Shown here piece by piece: positions 42,102 through 51,566 of a stretch of DNA of 64,000 nucleotides (its first letter is position 1; each line of letters opens with the position of its first letter). Location: the NCBI RefSeq assembly GCF_000764205.1, contig NZ_JQDZ01000123.1, forward strand, positions 1-64,000, in the 5' to 3' direction. The notes beneath the pieces are model-generated. The model did not search any database. It was not told the DNA's origin and saw only the letters and a program-made list of their open reading frames with translations. The position numbers were made by a program, and so were the translations under genes. The stretch is from Thalassotalea sp. ND16A (GTDB taxonomy: Bacteria > Pseudomonadota > Gammaproteobacteria > Enterobacterales > Alteromonadaceae).

Positions 42102-45100
42102 TTACTTCGGCATGTAATTGGCTTGCAGCATTTTGGTGAGCATGGCACTCATCATCGCTCTCAACGCCGCTGGTTTTACCATCTTACGCATATAACCGAC
42201 TTTTGCCTTACGGGTTTTTTGTTGGATGTCAGATTCCGTCGTGGCGGTGATTAAAATTGCCGGTATCTGCCGTTGGGCAAGCTCCCTTAATTCATTAATT
42301 AAACTGATACCATCTTCATTGTTGTCCAATTGATAATCCACTAACAGTATTTCAATTTCATTATTGTGGCGGTTAAATATTTCTTTCGCTGTCGCACTGC
42401 CATTAGCGCCATACACATTGCATTGCCAGGCACCAAGCAATTCCAGCATGCCGGCAAGTACCTTAGGATCGTTATCAATACACAATACCGATACCCCTTG
42501 CAAGCCAACCTGCGCTGTTGCTGGTTGCTCTTTAGTCTGTACCGGTTCTGCCGTAGGAACCGACACCGAGAAGTTACAACCACAGCCAGCTTCAGACTCC
42601 AGGTGTAAAGTGTGACCCAGAATTTGCGCCAGTGAACGAGTAATATTTAACCCTAATCCTAAGCCATTGCTGGTGCTACTTTTACTATTTTCAAGCTGAG
42701 TAAATTGCTCAAACACTAATTGCTGTTTATCTCGCGCTATTCCTGGACCATCATCAACAACCTGGATTTTTAATTGATTTCTTTCTAATTTTGTCGCCAG
42801 CACAACATTGCCCGGACTGGCATAGCGAAACGCATTGGTTAATAAATTTTGTAAGATACGACGCAATAAATGTTTATCGGTTTTTATCCATTGCTGCGAC
42901 GGAAAAACTTTAAAACTCACTAAGTATTCGTTTGCCGCCGCCAAAAATTCTTGTTCCAACTGTGCCAATACATCGTGAAAACAAAACACTTCGATGTTCG
43001 GGCTGATATTGCCACTCTCGATACGGGCAACTTCGGCCAAGTTCACCAATAAGTCATTGGCCACTTTTAACGAGTGGTCGATATTGCTGACTTGCCGGCG
43101 CTGAGCATCATTTAATTTATTTTGATCGGCCAGGGCCGAAGTAAATAATCTTGCCGCTTCTAACGGTTGCATTAAGTCGTGGCTGATGGCTTTTAAGTAT
43201 TGGCTTTTTTTCAGGTTTGCCTGCTCGGACTTTTCTCGAGCTACGGCCAGCTGCTCATTGACCAGTTCCAATTTTTGCGTACGCTCGGTGACTAAGGATT
43301 CCAGATCCAAGTTTTCCGCTTTTAGCAGCATTTCCGCTTCACGATAGGCGGTAATGTCTTTAAATATCATGACAAAGCCACCATCGGGCAGCGGGTTACC
43401 TTCAATGCGGATAATGACGCCATCTTCGAGTTGGCGTTCTGACACGAGTGAGCTACCATCTTTTAAAAATTGTACTCGCCTGCTTACTTGCTGCTCCACT
43501 TCGCCCTCACCGCACAGTCCTTTACGGGCATTGAAACGGATCAAATCTTCAATTGCACAGCCGATGAACACCATATTTTCCGGATAATTAAATAGCTCTA
43601 GATAGCGGCTATTCCACGCCACCAACTTGAGATTGCCATCAATAATTGAGATCCCCTCGCTGGCATTCTCTATCGCACTTTGCAGTAAATGCTGGTTGAA
43701 TTGCTGTTGCTGACTAGACGTCTCTTCGACCAGTTGTGCCAACTCATTGAGGTTAATATTTCTGCCTTGCATGGCCGAATGCAGTACCAGCCTTGCCGAA
43801 GCGGCACCCATTACCGTGCCTAAGGCATTTTCACAATGCACGATCATTAGCCGATGCTGCTGAGGCGCACTAAGTTGCTGCCCTTGTACTTTTTGCTCGA
43901 ACGCCAAAAAGCTTGCCGCGGCTTTGTCTTCACCGATAAAACGGGAAATAAGCAATTGCAATTCTGAATTGGTGATGTGTTTTTTCTTTTGTTCAGGCAG
44001 TTCAATCGCATTTTTTTCTTCAATAAAAAAGGCCGCCTGCACCCGTTCATGCACACTTTGTCGGCTCAACAATGATATCGCCCACATCACTAAAATATTA
44101 CTGCCGAGACTGATCAAGGTGGCCGTAGTGTTGGTGGCAAGCTCTCCTAAAAAAACATCTTGCGGATAGAAGCCTAAATTCGGCAATAAATTCAACAGCA
44201 GCCATAATGAAAAACCGGTGGCAATACCACTATAGACACCGGTTAAACTGGCATGACGCCAGTAAAAAGCCGCAATTAACGCCGGTGTCAGTTGGGCGAT
44301 AGCGCCAAAAGCCACTGCGCCTAGGGATGCCAAAGTATCATCATCTGCCAGTAAAAATGCGCCATAGCCCATCATGATAATGGCAAGCACCAGAAACTTA
44401 CGGGTGTTTAATAATTTTAAGCGAAAACGTTCGTAATCGTCACTCTGTTGTTTTTTACGGCTAAACAGGATCGGGAAGACAATTTCATTGCTTAACATCG
44501 TACTTAAGGCGATGGCAGAAATGATGATCATCGAACTGGCCGCAGAAATAGCCCCTAAAAAGGTTAGTAAGGTGAGTATCGGCTGGTCGTTTTGTGCTGG
44601 CAGCATTAACACGTAAGAGTCGGCGGCGACATCACCGTTAAACAGTAAATGGCCGGCCATGCCCAGCGGCATGGCAAAAATGGCAAAAACCAAGACATAA
44701 GCGGGAAAGATTTTACGGGCAAAGCGGGTGTCTTTTTTATCTTTTAGTTCAACCACCATCACCTGGAACTGTCGTGGCAAAGATAAAAATGCCGCCATGA
44801 CAATAATTAACATGCCCAGCATAGAGCTAATGTTAGGGGCGCTCAACTGGCTGGAAATATCAATATTCGCTTGCTGAAACAGCTGCTGCGGTGAGTCGAA
44901 CAAGGCAAAACAGACAAATAAGCCAACCGCTAAAAAGGCAATCAGTTTGACCAGGGATTCAAACGCAATTGCCAGCATAACCCCTGGATGGCGTTCGGTG
45001 ACATCAATGTTGCGAATACCAAAGATAATGGTAAATCCGGCCAACACTAAGGCAATAATTAAACCCAATTGCCAGGTATTGGTTTCGCGTTCCATTTGTA

Positions 45101-45533
45101 ATAATTCAAATGAGTAAACAATGGCTTTTAGCTGTAACGCCAAGTATGGCAGGGTACCAATTAACGCGACTACGGTAACTAGAATTGCCAGATTGTGGGA
45201 CTTGCCAAAACGTGAGGCGAGCAAGTCAGCGATAGAAGTTAAATTAAGTTTTAAACTGACCCGAATAATGCGTTGGATAAATGGCCAGGCAAACATAAAC
45301 AGCAATATTGGCCCGAGGTATATCGGGATATGAGAAAAAATATTGGTTGCCGTTTGGGCGGTCGTGCCTAAAAAGCTCCATGAGGTACAATACACCCCCA
45401 AAGTCAGGGCATAGACGATGGCCTGGCTATTACCATGAATTTTATGACGGTATTTATCACCCAGGTAGGCAACGACAAACAATAAGCCAATGTAGGTGAT
45501 GGCCAATACCACCAATTGCCAGTTGCTAAACAT
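42102..45533 (-). CDS. crbS: Hybrid sensor kinase with sodium/solute-symporter domain, CrbS-like
   Basis: 1143 residues. N-terminal SSS domain with about 13 membrane helices (to about 500), PAS domain (about 620-740), H-box YLKAISHDLMQPLEAARLF (His near 783), ATPase domain (VVDDGPGIARDK; GLGLNITRSLAQ), and a C-terminal receiver with Asp near 1065 (ILLVDYQLDNNEDG). CrbS-type kinases sense acetate-related flux through the transporter part and phosphorylate CrbR. Convergent with crbR. Confidence 0.9.
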   Translation of the reverse strand: MFSNWQLVVLAITYIGLLFVVAYLGDKYRHKIHGNSQAIVYALTLGVYCTSWSFLGTTAQTATNIFSHIPIYLGPILLFMFAWPFIQRIIRVSLKLNLTSIADLLASRFGKSHNLAILVTVVALIGTLPYLALQLKAIVYSFELLQMERETNTWQLGLIIALVLAGFTIIFGIRNIDVTERHPGVMLAIAFESLVKLIAFLAVGLFVCFALFDSPQQLFQQANIDISSQLSAPNISSMLGMLIIVMAAFLSLPRQFQVMVVELKDKKDTRFARKIFPAYVLVFAIFAMPLGMAGHLLFNGDVAADSYVLMLPAQNDQPILTLLTFLGAISAASSMIIISAIALSTMLSNEIVFPILFSRKKQQSDDYERFRLKLLNTRKFLVLAIIMMGYGAFLLADDDTLASLGAVAFGAIAQLTPALIAAFYWRHASLTGVYSGIATGFSLWLLLNLLPNLGFYPQDVFLGELATNTTATLISLGSNILVMWAISLLSRQSVHERVQAAFFIEEKNAIELPEQKKKHITNSELQLLISRFIGEDKAAASFLAFEQKVQGQQLSAPQQHRLMIVHCENALGTVMGAASARLVLHSAMQGRNINLNELAQLVEETSSQQQQFNQHLLQSAIENASEGISIIDGNLKLVAWNSRYLELFNYPENMVFIGCAIEDLIRFNARKGLCGEGEVEQQVSRRVQFLKDGSSLVSERQLEDGVIIRIEGNPLPDGGFVMIFKDITAYREAEMLLKAENLDLESLVTERTQKLELVNEQLAVAREKSEQANLKKSQYLKAISHDLMQPLEAARLFTSALADQNKLNDAQRRQVSNIDHSLKVANDLLVNLAEVARIESGNISPNIEVFCFHDVLAQLEQEFLAAANEYLVSFKVFPSQQWIKTDKHLLRRILQNLLTNAFRYASPGNVVLATKLERNQLKIQVVDDGPGIARDKQQLVFEQFTQLENSKSSTSNGLGLGLNITRSLAQILGHTLHLESEAGCGCNFSVSVPTAEPVQTKEQPATAQVGLQGVSVLCIDNDPKVLAGMLELLGAWQCNVYGANGSATAKEIFNRHNNEIEILLVDYQLDNNEDGISLINELRELAQRQIPAILITATTESDIQQKTRKAKVGYMRKMVKPAALRAMMSAMLTKMLQANYMPK

Positions 45534-45591
45534 AGTATCCCGTATTTTTCTTTATCAATTTAAACTCATACTCTACCAAGTATATTAAACA

Positions 45592-46038
45592 TTATCCTTT
45601 CGAACCCGTCTGGGTATAAAATTCACTGATATACTGGCCACCTTTTATGGTGGCGATAATTCTCATCTTGTGCGTGTCACCGACTTGTGAAATCGTTGCT
45701 CTGAGTGGGGTTTGGCGATACCAATAGTAAGGTGAGTCACTCATTTGCAGCTGATACGATGTTGCCTGATCGTTTTTATCGACTAAGAACAAGGTTGCGG
45801 TATCGAGCGGAAAGGTCGAGTTAATGGTGGTTTTACCATTATCATCAAAAATGTTTAATTTAAAATCTTCGGCCAATAGCACGCAATTGCCGGTAAGCAC
45901 ATCACAGGAATTTTCCGGCGTCATCTGAAAAATTCGAGTGGCATTGGCTTGCTCTTCAACCCAAAAATCTGAAGCAATATAGCCACCAATGGCTAATACA
46001 GGCGCTACCATTAAGGCCAGTTTGGTATGTTTATTCAT
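45592..46038 (-). CDS. Hypothetical envelope protein with one membrane anchor
   Basis: 148 residues. N-terminal hydrophobic helix (about 6-26, ALMVAPVLAIGGYIASDFW), then an extracytoplasmic part with Cys pair SCDVLTGNCVLL, likely a disulfide, and a beta-rich tail. It lies between crbS and actP, suggesting a role linked to acetate uptake or its sensor, but that is inference. Not recognised. Confidence 0.65.
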   Translation of the reverse strand: MNKHTKLALMVAPVLAIGGYIASDFWVEEQANATRIFQMTPENSCDVLTGNCVLLAEDFKLNIFDDNGKTTINSTFPLDTATLFLVDKNDQATSYQLQMSDSPYYWYRQTPLRATISQVGDTHKMRIIATIKGGQYISEFYTQTGSKG

Positions 46039-46171
46039 TTACTTAATTCCTCTTCTCTAGTTTTAACACCTTATTCACCCGGTGAAAAGGTTTATACCAT
46101 TGGTATTAACCATCGGAAATACTAATCTGTGTACGTTGTCATTGATTTAGTTGATAACAGTCTAGTAACAA

Positions 46172-46195
46172 GAAAGACTCCCGTAGGAGCCTTTC
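46172..46195 (-). terminator. Terminator of the actP operon
   Basis: GAAAGACTCC (46172-46181) pairs with GGAGCCTTTC (46186-46195) with one mismatch; on the minus strand the stem is followed by TTTCTTG. Moderate strength. Confidence 0.6.
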
Positions 46196-46212
46196 ATTAA
46201 CCAAAGTCAGTG

Positions 46213-47949
46213 TTAGTGAGCGTGCGCTTCACCTGCACCTTTTGGCACTCGGAAGTTTTCTACCATATGCTGGATATGCGCTGGCGCATCGCCAGTTAGC
46301 TTACATACACCGAAGGCAACAGCAAAGTTAACTAACGCACCAACCGCACCAAAGGCATTTGGTGAAATACCCAAGAACCAGTTCTGCTCAAGGCCACCTA
46401 AGAATGAGGTGCCAGGAATAAACATGATGCCTTTGTGTTGGAACACATACAACATAGTAATACCAATACCTGAACACATGCCTGCAATGGCCGCTTTACC
46501 GCTCATTTTCTTCGAGAATATACCCATCATTAATGCCGGGAATATTGACGATGCGGCCAAACCAAAGGCTAATGCAACGGTACCGGCGGCAAATCCAGGT
46601 GGATTGAGGCCGAGATAACCTGACACCAGTATGGCAATGGTCATGACTATCCGCCCTGCCCGCAGTTCTGCTTTCTCTGATAAATCAGGCGTTAACACCC
46701 CTTTCATTAAATCATGGGAAATTGAGGACGATATTGCTAACAACAAGCCTGCAGCCGTTGATAACGCTGCCGCCAAACCACCAGCAGCCACCAGGGCAAT
46801 TACCCAGTTTGGCAAGTTAGCGATAGCCGGATTAGCCAGAACCATAATGTCACGGTCAACTTTCACCATTTCATTGGTCTCGGCATCCGCTACGTACTGA
46901 ACTTTGCCGTCACCGTTTTTATCTTCAAACTTCAACAAACCGGTTTTTTCCCAGTCTTTGAACCATTGTGGACGCTCTGCATAAACCATATTTTGACCAG
47001 CGGTTGGTTCAATAGTGTTCATTAAGTTTAAACGTGCCATGGCGCCAACAGCAGGAGCTACGGTGTAAAGTAAGGCGATAAAAACTAGTGCGTAACCTGC
47101 CGATGAACGTGCCGCTTTTACTGAAGGTACAGTAAAGAAACGCATAATAACGTGAGGTAGGCCAGCAGTACCAATCATTAGTGACAAGGTGTAGGCGAAC
47201 ATGTTTAATGTGCCGCCCATGTTGTCGGTGGTGTACTCTTTAAAGCCTAAATCGGTGACTACCATATCAAGCTTATCCAAGAGATATACGCCACTACCAT
47301 CGGCCAGCGTTGAGCCTAAGCCAAGTTGTGGAATTGGGTTGCCGGTAAGTTGCAATGAGATGAAAATTGCAGGGATAGTGTAAGCAAAAATCAGTACACA
47401 ATATTGGGCGATTTGGGTGTAAGTGATACCTTTCATCCCACCGAGTACCGCGTATACCCAAACCACCATCATACCTATGCCTAAGCCTAAGCCGTAATCT
47501 ACTTCCAGGAAGCGAGAGAATGCTACACCAACACCTTTCATTTGACCGATGATGTAAGTGAGTGACGCAATGATTAAACAAACTACGGCAACGATACGTG
47601 CGGTTTTTGAGTAATAGCGGTCAAAGATAAACTCCGGCACAGTAAATTTGCCGTGCTTACGTAAGTATGGGGCAAGTAACATCGCGAGTAATACATAACC
47701 GCCAGTCCAACCCATTAAAAATACCGAGCCACCATAGCCTAAAAAGGCGATAAGACCGGCCATCGAAATAAACGATGCCGCACTCATCCAGTCGGCGCCA
47801 ATGGCCATACCGTTTTGCAGTGGGGTAACACCACCACCAGCGACATAGAAATCACTGGTTGATCCTGCTCGTGCCCACCAGGCAATGGCAAAATAAACAC
47901 CGAATGAACCGAAAACGGCAATGTATGTATATAGTTTTAACTCATCCAT
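46213..47949 (-). CDS. actP: Cation/acetate symporter ActP (SSS family)
   Basis: 578 residues with about 13 membrane helices of the sodium:solute symporter family. Characteristic segments are GGVTPLQNGMAIGADWMSAASFISMAGL near the N-terminus and GGLAAALSTAAGLLLAISSSISHDL in the middle. A hydrophilic insert with ENKNGDGKVQY... (about residues 330-365) is typical of the VC_2705 subfamily. It pairs with the DUF4212 protein whose stop is 4 bp upstream. Takes up acetate. Confidence 0.9.
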   Translation of the reverse strand: MDELKLYTYIAVFGSFGVYFAIAWWARAGSTSDFYVAGGGVTPLQNGMAIGADWMSAASFISMAGLIAFLGYGGSVFLMGWTGGYVLLAMLLAPYLRKHGKFTVPEFIFDRYYSKTARIVAVVCLIIASLTYIIGQMKGVGVAFSRFLEVDYGLGLGIGMMVVWVYAVLGGMKGITYTQIAQYCVLIFAYTIPAIFISLQLTGNPIPQLGLGSTLADGSGVYLLDKLDMVVTDLGFKEYTTDNMGGTLNMFAYTLSLMIGTAGLPHVIMRFFTVPSVKAARSSAGYALVFIALLYTVAPAVGAMARLNLMNTIEPTAGQNMVYAERPQWFKDWEKTGLLKFEDKNGDGKVQYVADAETNEMVKVDRDIMVLANPAIANLPNWVIALVAAGGLAAALSTAAGLLLAISSSISHDLMKGVLTPDLSEKAELRAGRIVMTIAILVSGYLGLNPPGFAAGTVALAFGLAASSIFPALMMGIFSKKMSGKAAIAGMCSGIGITMLYVFQHKGIMFIPGTSFLGGLEQNWFLGISPNAFGAVGALVNFAVAFGVCKLTGDAPAHIQHMVENFRVPKGAGEAHAH

Positions 47950-47952
47950 TAT

Positions 47953-48204
47953 TTAGCCCTCTTCCACGTCATGTTTTTTATCCAGTTTATTCATCTTCGA
48001 TGAATACCAGAATACTAAGCCGACAAAGGTATAAATTGACCCTTGCTGGGCAAACCAGAAACCGAGTTTATACCCGCCAATTCGAATCTCGTTTAACGGC
48101 TCTACCAATAACAAACCAAAGCCAAATGAAACGACAAACCAAATGACAAGGCAGATGAGTATAAGGCGAAGGTTTTCTTGCCAATAACTTTGATTACTCT
48201 CCAC
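47953..48204 (-). CDS. DUF4212 small membrane protein, ActP partner
   Basis: 83 residues, two membrane helices (about 14-34 and 50-70), with QENLRLILICLVIWFVVSFGFG and the central RIGGYKLGFWFAQQGSIYTFV. It is always found directly before this subfamily of SSS acetate transporters and is probably a small subunit. The 3-bp gap to actP implies coupled translation. Confidence 0.92.
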   Translation of the reverse strand: MESNQSYWQENLRLILICLVIWFVVSFGFGLLLVEPLNEIRIGGYKLGFWFAQQGSIYTFVGLVFWYSSKMNKLDKKHDVEEG

Positions 48205-48401
48205 AATGCTCTCCTAACTAATTATGTATACCTGTTGATATAACTTTTATGTTTTTTAAATGTTTTTATTAATATTGTTTTAACTCATTCACGTTGTTTG
48301 AAGAAGATGTCTATCGAAAGTGATTGTTAATTGTGAGTTAACGCTTTTGGTAAAAATCTTTTTCTATCTATCACCCTAGCAATCAAACTCAAGCTTTCAC
48401 A

Positions 48402-48417
48402 TTAGACCTTGGTCTAG
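48402..48417. promoter_or_regulatory. Candidate CrbR operator upstream of the DUF4212-actP operon
   Basis: TTAGACCTTGGTCTAG (TTAGAC-N4-GTCTAG), a 6+6 dyad with a near-palindromic centre, about 200 bp before the DUF4212 start. The same motif occurs twice before acs. No promoter hexamers can be fixed from the sequence. Confidence 0.55.
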
Positions 48418-48466
48418 TTAACATCTGATTCACTTGTGTTAACCCGCGGCTTGCGATAAAACTATG

Positions 48467-48731
48467 TATACCCGTTCCACTTCAAGATGCGGGATTTCAG
48501 TGGGAGTTAAAAGCAATTTAGGCAAGGCATTAAATTTAGGGAATGGTTGTTCAATTGTTAAAGTTAATAACGCGGCATAAATTGCTTTTAAACCCATCGA
48601 AGAAGTCCTTGAGCAATCCTACTACTTCGTTGCAGTGACTTGAAAGGGAATAACCATTACTACATCACTGCGCCTTGTATTGGGATCGCTCAAGAACTCT
48701 GAAACCTGCATCTTGAAGTGGACCGGGTATA
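48467..48731. repeat. MITE-like 265-bp element with 27-bp terminal inverted repeats
   Basis: Left end 48467-48493 begins TATACCCGTTCCACTTCAAG; right end 48705-48731 is its inverse complement with two mismatches. Internal part encodes no protein. It lies between the CrbR-motif site and the cNMP/CBS gene. Confidence 0.75.
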
Positions 48732-48772
48732 TACCAATTTGAACAAACTTACCTTCCATCAAGGGGTTAGCG

Positions 48773-50620
48773 ATGAGCACAGAACTGGCCGACATTCATG
48801 ACTTTATTAAGGCGATTGAGCCGTTTGATCAATTGCCCAGGGACAGTATTGCCCGCATAGTGCGCAATATCAGTATTTGCTATGTGCGCCAGGGCGAACA
48901 ATTGCCGCCGGCGGGTATTGATGAACCTATGCTGTATTTTTTACGCAAAGGGGCGCTTGCTTATTACAGTGGCAACGACGAATTGCTCGGTAAGTATGGT
49001 GAAGGCGACATCTGTACGGTGTTTTGTTCCCCGGATGAAGACTTTGCGGTTAAGGTGATCCCCGAAGAAGATACATTGTTATGCGCGATTAATTGCGCTG
49101 AGTTAAAGTCGGTGATTAGTGATTTTCCTTTCGTCCATAACTTCTTTTTGCAATCTGGAGCACAACGCTTAAAGCAGCAAGTAAGCAAAATTAATGAAGA
49201 GGCACTGCTTACTTCAACCTTAATGAATACCTCAATTGACGATTTCTATCATGGCCCAGCGGTGACTATTGATAAGGGCGAGTCGATAATTGCTGCGGCA
49301 ACGAAAATGACAGAGCTGAATTTTTCCTGTTTGGTGGTGATGGATGAGCACGGCTTAGCGGGTATAGTTACCGATAAGGATCTACGTCGCCGCTGCATCG
49401 CTCAAGGCCTGGATTTTACAAGGCCGGTAAGCGATATCATGACCGAAAATGTAGAGTTAATAGATCATAATTTCAGCGCCTATGACGCGCTGATCAAAAT
49501 GACCAGTCAACACATTCACCATTTACCGGTGACCAAGAATGGGGTGTTGGCGGGAATGTTAACGGTAACTGATTTAATGAATCAGGAAGGCTTAAACGCG
49601 GTAAACCTGTCGAGTACAATAGGCAAAGCGCAATCGGTAGACGAACTGGCGAAAATCAGCAAACTGTTGCCGAAACTGCAAATTAGAATGGCCAAACTTG
49701 GTAGTACCGCCGATCATGTCGGCAAAACCATCAGCGCCTTAACCACCGCATTTACCAACAAGCTGATCCATATGGCGAAAGAGCAATATGGCCACGAGCC
49801 GGTTCCTTTTGCCTGGCTAGCTGCCGGCTCACAAGCCAGACAAGAGCAGTTTGCCCATTCTGATCAAGACAATGCGCTGATTATTTCCAACGACATGCAA
49901 CCTGAAGATGACGCCTGGTTTAAACAGCTTGCCACATTTGTCAGTGATGGTCTGGCGAGCTGTGGCTTTATTTACTGTCCCGGCGATGTGATGGCGACCA
50001 ACGCCAAGTGGCGACAACCACAACGCGTGTGGCAACAATATTTCGATAGCTGGGTTAACACCCCGGAACCGATGGCGCTGATGCATTCCAGTGTGTTTTT
50101 CGACTTGCATTGTGTCTATGGTGAAGTCGATTTATTGGCGCAGGTCCAAGCGAATATGCTGCAACAAACTCAGCGCAATACTTTATTTATTGCGCATTTA
50201 TCGACGAATGCGTTGAAACTGCGGCCACCATTAGGGTTTTTCCGAGATTTTGTGTTGATCTCCAACGGCAAACATAAGAAAACTTTAGATTTAAAACACA
50301 ATGGCATCGCCCCAATTGTTGATTTGGCGCGAATTTACGCGCTATCAGAAGGCATTACCGCCGTGAATACAATCGAGCGGTTAAAGCAAGCGGCGGGCAC
50401 GGCGAGTTTAAGTGCCAAATCTGCGGCCAATCTGATTGATGCCTTTGAGTTTTTGGGAATGTTGCGCGCAGAGCATCAGGCCGGGCAATTACAAGCGGGC
50501 ATCGAACCCGATAACTATTTGTCACCAAAGGAAATTTCCCGGTTGGAGCGAGAGCATTTAAAAGACGCTTTTAAGGTGATTAAAACCATGCAAGCCAATC
50601 GTCAAACCACATTCGGTTGA
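48773..50620 (+). CDS. cNMP-binding/CBS/DUF294 nucleotidyltransferase-like protein
   Basis: 615 residues. Cyclic-nucleotide-binding-like domain (about 15-125), two CBS repeats (about 155-290; SCLVVMDEHGLAGIVTDKDLRRRC and HHLPVTKNGVLAGMLTVTDLM), then DUF294 nucleotidyltransferase-like (about 330-480) with LAAGSQARQEQFAHSDQDNALI, and a C-terminal helical domain. This is the usual partner of DnaQ-like exonuclease and ActP in Shewanella and pseudomonads; function unproven. AAGGGGT 8 bp before the ATG. Confidence 0.9.
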   Translation: MSTELADIHDFIKAIEPFDQLPRDSIARIVRNISICYVRQGEQLPPAGIDEPMLYFLRKGALAYYSGNDELLGKYGEGDICTVFCSPDEDFAVKVIPEEDTLLCAINCAELKSVISDFPFVHNFFLQSGAQRLKQQVSKINEEALLTSTLMNTSIDDFYHGPAVTIDKGESIIAAATKMTELNFSCLVVMDEHGLAGIVTDKDLRRRCIAQGLDFTRPVSDIMTENVELIDHNFSAYDALIKMTSQHIHHLPVTKNGVLAGMLTVTDLMNQEGLNAVNLSSTIGKAQSVDELAKISKLLPKLQIRMAKLGSTADHVGKTISALTTAFTNKLIHMAKEQYGHEPVPFAWLAAGSQARQEQFAHSDQDNALIISNDMQPEDDAWFKQLATFVSDGLASCGFIYCPGDVMATNAKWRQPQRVWQQYFDSWVNTPEPMALMHSSVFFDLHCVYGEVDLLAQVQANMLQQTQRNTLFIAHLSTNALKLRPPLGFFRDFVLISNGKHKKTLDLKHNGIAPIVDLARIYALSEGITAVNTIERLKQAAGTASLSAKSAANLIDAFEFLGMLRAEHQAGQLQAGIEPDNYLSPKEISRLEREHLKDAFKVIKTMQANRQTTFG

Positions 50621-50626
50621 ACCATT

Positions 50627-51334
50627 ATGTTTTCACTATTTGATAAACTATTGTTCGCCAGTAAGGGAATAAATAGCAAACGAGAAATGCTGCTGGATAA
50701 AGCGCCTGAAGGGGCGCTAAAGCAGTTTTTAAGTGTGCCATTCCCGGATAAAAATACCGCCATTAGTGACATTGATATTTTAGCGGTCGACTTTGAAACC
50801 ACCGGCTTAAATGCGAAAACGGATAAGTTACTTAGTGTCGGTTACGTTGGGGTAAAAAATGGCTTAATTAAACTCGGCGAAAGTGAGCATCAGATAATCC
50901 AATCAGATGGCAGGCTGGATAAAGACAATGTGGTGATCCATCAAATTACCGATGGTGAAAAGGCCAATGGCGATGAGTTAAAGGCGGTTGTCGATAAGCT
51001 ATTACTGGCGATGGCCGGTAAGGTGATGTTGGTGCATTATGCCAATATTGAACGCAGTTTTTTACAGCAAGCCTGTATTGAGTTATATGGCATGGCTCCG
51101 GTTTGGCCAATTATCGATACACTAGTCTTGGCCAAAACTCGCCTCGAGCGCTCAGACACCCCCTACGACCCACATAATTTAAGGCTAGCCAATTTGCGAG
51201 CCAGCTATCATTTACCGGCTCATCACGAGCACAATGCGTTGAATGATGCCCTTGCCACTGGCGAATTGCTGCTGGCCCAAATGCAGCATTATGATCAAGG
51301 CCTGAAAACCCCATTAAAAGAATTTCTTCTGTAA
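50627..51334 (+). CDS. DnaQ-like 3'-5' exonuclease
   Basis: 235 residues. Exonuclease motif I LAVDFETTGLNAKTDKLLS (Asp, Glu), motif II MLVHYANIERSFL, motif III HEHNALNDALATGELLLA (His and Asp). All metal ligands are present. It is 6 bp after the cNMP/CBS gene and in the same transcript. Substrate unknown. Confidence 0.9.
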   Translation: MFSLFDKLLFASKGINSKREMLLDKAPEGALKQFLSVPFPDKNTAISDIDILAVDFETTGLNAKTDKLLSVGYVGVKNGLIKLGESEHQIIQSDGRLDKDNVVIHQITDGEKANGDELKAVVDKLLLAMAGKVMLVHYANIERSFLQQACIELYGMAPVWPIIDTLVLAKTRLERSDTPYDPHNLRLANLRASYHLPAHHEHNALNDALATGELLLAQMQHYDQGLKTPLKEFLL

Positions 51335-51402
51335 ATTTAATTGCTTAGGTGAGTGCAGAGCGATCGAGATTTGTGTAAACGCACGCCTTATTTTTTCCAC
51401 AT

Positions 51403-51450
51403 TTAGACTAACGTCTAGCCCAAATCCAGCAATTTTAGACCTAAGTCTAA
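51403..51450. promoter_or_regulatory. Two candidate CrbR operators before acs
   Basis: TTAGACTAACGTCTAG (51403-51418) and TTAGACCTAAGTCTAA (51435-51450). Centres are 32 bp apart, three helical turns, so both lie on the same face of the DNA, 115-165 bp before the acs start. Same motif as the site before the DUF4212-actP operon. Confidence 0.65.
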
Positions 51451-51566
51451 TATCTATCTTTGCCAACTCAACATACCTTTAGATATAACAAATAATTTAC
51501 ATATTTATTTTCGGTTGAAAGTGATCTGATATCAACCAATAGCAGCAATTAAGAGTGGAGAAAGTT

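Noticed and set aside
51481-51500. Sigma-70 -10 element before acs
   Set aside because: ATATAAC-like sequence is present but no convincing -35 at 16-18 bp; promoter position left open.
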